From an uncultured Prevotella sp. (GTDB taxonomy: Bacteria; Bacteroidota; Bacteroidia; Bacteroidales; Bacteroidaceae): a DNA stretch of 8,798 nucleotides. Under the pieces are notes generated by a model, which worked only from the letters and a program-made list of their open reading frames with translations, was not told where the DNA came from and did not search any database. The stretch lies in NCBI GenBank assembly GCA_905373605.1, contig CAJPTO010000121.1, forward strand, positions 1-8,798. Direction: 5' to 3'. Positions 6,297 through 8,798 of this stretch are shown here, in pieces. The stretch's first letter is position 1. Each line of letters starts with the position of its first letter. The position numbers and the translations under genes are program-made.

Positions 6297-6460
6297 TGTC
6301 TTGCAAACAAGACAACCTCATTCCCATTCACCCGCCGACTTGCCAACGATACGTTTGCTGTGTGCTGTTTTTTAATAACAGCGGTTTTGCAAAACCATTT
6401 TGTAAGACGGCAAAAACCCAAAAAATTACAAACTAACAACATCTTGCAACAAAAAATGTG

Positions 6461-6468
6461 TACCTTTG
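6461..6468 (+). promoter_or_regulatory. -7 promoter element of the TM2 gene
   Basis: TACCTTTG followed by CA lies 26 nt before the start codon. The -33 region lacks a good TTTG. The predicted leader is about 20 nt. The DUF2752 gene downstream has no promoter of its own that can be seen, so both are probably expressed from here. Confidence 0.75.
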
Positions 6469-6493
6469 CATCGAAACAAAAACACAAAAAACA

Positions 6494-6826
6494 ATGGAGA
6501 AAGACGTAAACATGTTGCTAGCCACCTACAGCAAGTACTTCCCTGAAACCAGCCTGCCACAAATTCGCGAGATATTCGAGAACCTAAGCGAAGAACAAGT
6601 GACAACGCTCGTTTGCATGCAGTTTAAAGACCCCATAACAGCCCTCATCATCTCGCTGTTTGCAGGAAGCTTAGGCATCGACCGCTTTTACATCGGCGAC
6701 ACCACTCTGGGCGTTATCAAGCTGGTAACCTGCGGTGGTTTGGGCCTTTGGGCACTTATCGACCTCTTCCTTATCATGGATGCGGCACGCCAACACAACC
6801 TTGAAAAGCTGATGAGCATCATTTAA
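6494..6826 (+). CDS. TM2-domain membrane protein
   Basis: A 110-residue protein. The first 45 residues are soluble and helical (PQIREIFENLSEEQ). A TM2 domain follows (about 45-98): KDPITALIISLFAGSLG, the diagnostic DRFYIG (63-68), GVIKLVTCGGLGLWALID and LFLI. The domain consists of two membrane helices joined by a short loop; its biochemical role is not established. The ATG at 6494 was chosen because it gives the natural N-terminus and sits 26 nt after a -7 element. An upstream in-frame TTG at 6458 would overlap that element. There is no signal peptide. The DUF2752 gene follows 82 bp downstream on the same strand, a pairing that from memory is frequent in Bacteroidetes. The length is typical of the small bacterial TM2 proteins. 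Confidence 0.93.
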   Translation: MEKDVNMLLATYSKYFPETSLPQIREIFENLSEEQVTTLVCMQFKDPITALIISLFAGSLGIDRFYIGDTTLGVIKLVTCGGLGLWALIDLFLIMDAARQHNLEKLMSII

Positions 6827-6908
6827 AGCAGCCGGCAAACACCTTGTACATGCCATAACGTGCCCACAAGGTGCAACAAACGGCTGCATCGCACACAACA
6901 AGCGCCCA

Positions 6909-7310
6909 TTGACAACAACAAAACAAGCCAAACTGGCCACGCTTATTTATTTTACAGGCGTGGCTTGGCTGTTGCTGAACGCATTTTGGCCAACACATAT
7001 CGTTGTTTGCCCCTTGCGTTTGGCAACAGGCTTGCCTTGTCCGGCCTGCGGAACAACGCGCGGACTAACACTACTGCTGCATGGAGAGCCGTGGCAAGCC
7101 CTTGTTTCCAATCCCAATGTGCTGCTTGTTGCACCGGCCGCCCTCGTTTTCACCCTCGCGCTAGTGGGTGGATGGTGGCTGAGAAAGCCTTTCGTGCAAC
7201 AGCTTTACGACAAAGCACAACACACGCTAAGCCATAAACGCGCATTCTTTGCGTTTGTGGCCTGGGAATTGTGCGTATGGGCCTACCTGCTTATATGCCA
7301 TTTCAAATAA
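6909..7310 (+). CDS. DUF2752 membrane protein
   Basis: A 133-residue membrane protein with the DUF2752 signature: C34-P, then TGLPCPACGTTRG (about 40-52) with a CxxC pair (C44, C47), and a downstream NPN (68-70). Membrane helices are likely at about 10-27, 70-88 and 113-130. The CPxCGxTR motif suggests a metal- or redox-active site, but no function is established. The start is TTG at 6909: no in-frame ATG exists between the TM2 stop and the first helix, and the next candidate, a GTG at codon 18, would cut that helix. It probably shares a transcript with the TM2 gene. The last residues (HFK) follow directly after the final helix. No terminator was seen downstream. Confidence 0.9.
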   Translation: MTTTKQAKLATLIYFTGVAWLLLNAFWPTHIVVCPLRLATGLPCPACGTTRGLTLLLHGEPWQALVSNPNVLLVAPAALVFTLALVGGWWLRKPFVQQLYDKAQHTLSHKRAFFAFVAWELCVWAYLLICHFK

Positions 7311-7390
7311 ACACGAGAAACATACAACTACTTTCACACAACAACAATTTCAGTTAACTCGCTCACTCAACAGCCCGTTTACTGACACGT

Positions 7391-7424
7391 TTTAGCCAAA
7401 TACCATTATTTTTTACTATCTTTG
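7391..7424 (+). promoter_or_regulatory. Bacteroidetes-type promoter of the AICARFT gene
   Basis: A TTTAG (7391-7395) at the -33 position is followed, 21 nt later, by the -7 element TATCTTTG (7417-7424) and then CA. The start codon is 24 nt downstream, so the leader is only about 17 nt. Confidence 0.75.
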
Positions 7425-7447
7425 CAAGGCAATAAAACCCATAAGAG

Positions 7448-8629
7448 ATGAAAGAACTTGCCTTGAAGTATGGTTGCAACCCCAACCAAAAGCCATCGCG
7501 CATATTTATGACCAATGGCGAACTGCCCATAAAGGTGCTTAGCGGCCGCCCGGGATACATCAATTTCCTTGATGCGCTCAACAGTTGGCAGTTGGTTAAG
7601 GAGCTTAAAGCCGCCATCTGTCTGCCTGCAGCAGCCAGTTTCAAACATGTTTCGCCCGCAGGAGCCGCCGTTGGGCTTCCGCTTAGCGAGACATTGAAGC
7701 GCATCTACTTTGTAGACCATGTGCAAATGCCGCTCTCCCCCTTGGCTTGCGCATACGCCAGGGCTCGCGGAGCCGACCGAATGAGCAGCTATGGCGACTT
7801 CATTGCACTGAGCGACACATGCGACGAGGCCACGGCTTTGCTCATCAAGCCCGAGGTTTCGGATGGGGTAATCGCCCCAGGCTACACCCCCGAGGCTCTT
7901 GCCATACTTAAAGAGAAACGCAAAGGCACCTACAACGTGTTGCAAATTGACCCCACCTATACGCCCGAACCGCTGGAAAGAAAACAGGTTTTCGGCATAA
8001 CGTTCGAACAAGGGCGCAACGAAATACGGCTTGACGACCCGAAACTGTTTGAGAACGTCCCCACCGAAAACAAGGCTTTCACGCCCGAAGCACTGCGCGA
8101 CCTCATCATCTCGCTCATCACCCTGAAGTATACGCAGAGCAATTCGGTGTGTTACGTTAAGAACGGACAGGCCATCGGCATCGGTGCGGGCCAGCAAAGC
8201 CGCATACATTGCACGCGCTTGGCCGGCAACAAGGCCGACAATTGGTGGCTTCGCCAACACCCAAAGGTGATGAACTTGCCCTTTGTAGACAACATCAGGC
8301 GTGCCGACCGCGACAACACCATCGACCTTTACATCGGCGATGAGAGCGAAGACGTGCTGGCAGAGGGGGCTTGGCAGCAGTTTTTCAAGACCAAACCCGA
8401 ACCCTTAACGCCACAAGAGAAACGCCAATGGATTGCTCAAAACCACGGTGTGTGCCTAGGTAGCGATGCCTTTTTCCCCTTCGGCGACAACATCGAACGC
8501 GCACATAAGAGTGGTGTAAGCTTCATAGCGCAGGCCGGCGGCTCGGTTCGCGACGACCATGTTATTGCCACTTGCGACAAATACAACATCGCGATGGCCT
8601 TTACTGGCGTGCGTTTGTTTCATCATTAA
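7448..8629 (+). CDS. Stand-alone AICAR formyltransferase (PurH C-terminal domain)
   Basis: A 393-residue cytosolic enzyme matching the AICAR transformylase part of PurH, which transfers a formyl group from 10-formyl-THF to AICAR to give FAICAR, the penultimate step of IMP synthesis. Markers: LKYGCNPNQKP (6-16; LRYGENPHQ in PurH), FKHVSPAGA (65-73) with the catalytic Lys-His pair K66-H67, YTQSNSVCYV and GQAIGIGAGQQSR (about 228-252), SDAFFPFGDNIERA (about 339-352), and the ending MAFTGVRLFHH. The N-terminal IMP cyclohydrolase (MGS-like) domain of full PurH (about 510-590 residues) is absent, and nothing in the 137 bp upstream encodes it. This shorter form is known in several anaerobes. Ring closure must be done by another protein elsewhere. 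All key residues seem intact. The start ATG follows the promoter; the next gene begins 17 bp after the stop. Confidence 0.93.
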   Translation: MKELALKYGCNPNQKPSRIFMTNGELPIKVLSGRPGYINFLDALNSWQLVKELKAAICLPAAASFKHVSPAGAAVGLPLSETLKRIYFVDHVQMPLSPLACAYARARGADRMSSYGDFIALSDTCDEATALLIKPEVSDGVIAPGYTPEALAILKEKRKGTYNVLQIDPTYTPEPLERKQVFGITFEQGRNEIRLDDPKLFENVPTENKAFTPEALRDLIISLITLKYTQSNSVCYVKNGQAIGIGAGQQSRIHCTRLAGNKADNWWLRQHPKVMNLPFVDNIRRADRDNTIDLYIGDESEDVLAEGAWQQFFKTKPEPLTPQEKRQWIAQNHGVCLGSDAFFPFGDNIERAHKSGVSFIAQAGGSVRDDHVIATCDKYNIAMAFTGVRLFHH

Positions 8630-8646
8630 CACCAAAACGCATTCAC

Positions 8647-8798
8647 ATGGACATCGACGAGATTATACAAAGCGGCGGAATGACTTTTCGCAAAGGTGGC
8701 CCAGGCGGCGAAAAGAAAGACGACAAGGTGAAAACCAAAGCCAAAAAGAAGAAGTATATCACGGGGGCGCACGGCAGCGGGGCGGCTAAACAGAAAGC
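8647..8798 (+). CDS. Unrecognised gene, 5' part only
   Basis: An open frame starts with ATG 17 bp after the AICARFT stop and runs off the window after 50 codons. The visible N-terminus begins MDIDEIIQSGGMTFRKGG and continues with a highly basic stretch (residues about 23-36 are mostly lysine, with DDKVKTKAKKKK) and then ITGAHGSGAAKQK. There is no signal peptide or membrane segment. The short gap suggests co-transcription with the purine gene. The lysine/glycine composition would suit a nucleic-acid-binding tail, but no family was recognised. The start could also be the ATG at codon 12. Confidence 0.6.
   Translation, partial: MDIDEIIQSGGMTFRKGGPGGEKKDDKVKTKAKKKKYITGAHGSGAAKQK

Larger units (their letters stand above)
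5382..6457. other. Gene-free, palindrome-rich intergenic island
   Basis: About 1.1 kb without a credible coding sequence. The open frames here are short, overlap on both strands, show no domain pattern and start without promoter-like elements. Instead there are many inverted repeats: the 157-bp unit at 5474-5630, hairpins at 5893-5923, palindromes at 5929-5963 and 6092-6125, TGTCTTG-CAAA-CAAGACA (6297-6314), GCTGTT/AACAGC (6364-6382) and GGTTTTGCAAAACC (6383-6396). Two 19-bp related copies (5495-5513, 6278-6296) suggest dispersed repeat units. A weak hairpin with CTTTTT (5385-5397) just after the second LRR gene could end its transcript. Confidence 0.7.

Noticed and set aside
6261..6509. 82-codon open frame starting MSTKWGWKATG
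   Set aside because: Runs through the palindromes and the TM2 promoter and start; more likely a repeat read as protein.
7406..8260. 284-codon minus-strand open frame
   Set aside because: Antisense to the AICARFT gene, whose motifs are unambiguous.

Overview
The window looks like a chromosomal segment of a Prevotellaceae-type member of the Bacteroidales. Three signs point there: five copies of the Bacteroidetes -7 promoter element TAnnTTTG (all in the form TAYCTTTGCA), start codons in A-rich context without Shine-Dalgarno sequences, and tandem BspA-like leucine-rich-repeat genes, one with the C-terminal tail typical of Bacteroidales surface proteins. Species cannot be named from the sequence alone.

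Layout. (1) 1-80: the 3' end of a tRNA gene cut by the window edge, with a strong intrinsic terminator. (2) 125-669: rplS (ribosomal protein L19) with its own promoter, an 80-nt leader and a terminator. (3) 700-1200, minus strand: a decayed Abi_2-family (AbiD/AbiF-like) gene that keeps a promoter-like -7 element but carries two frameshifts and a nonsense codon and has lost its C-terminal half. (4) 1436-1786, minus strand: a small orphan protein resembling the short LKRLW...GFQSWKDF modules of Bacteroidales, with a -7 element. (5) 1800-5381: a 7-copy 8-bp tandem repeat, then two diverged tandem copies of BspA-like LRR_5 genes. The second has a signal peptide and C-terminal tail; the first has neither. 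(6) 5382-6460: about 1.1 kb without a credible gene but rich in palindromes. It includes a 157-bp MITE-like unit with perfect 19-bp terminal inverted repeats, two copies of a related 19-bp motif, and three TTAGC-N3-GCTAA-type palindromes. (7) 6461-7310: a TM2-domain protein followed by a DUF2752 membrane protein. (8) 7391-8798: a stand-alone AICAR formyltransferase (PurH C-terminal domain only) followed 17 bp later by the start of an unrecognised lysine/glycine-rich gene that runs off the window.

The gene groups look functionally independent: translation (tRNA, L19), cell surface (BspA-like pair), small membrane proteins (TM2/DUF2752) and purine synthesis (AICARFT). No complete novel multi-gene system is evident. 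The parts most worth a second look are the degraded defence gene, the repeat-rich non-coding island, the signal-less LRR paralogue and the 8-bp repeat array upstream of it.
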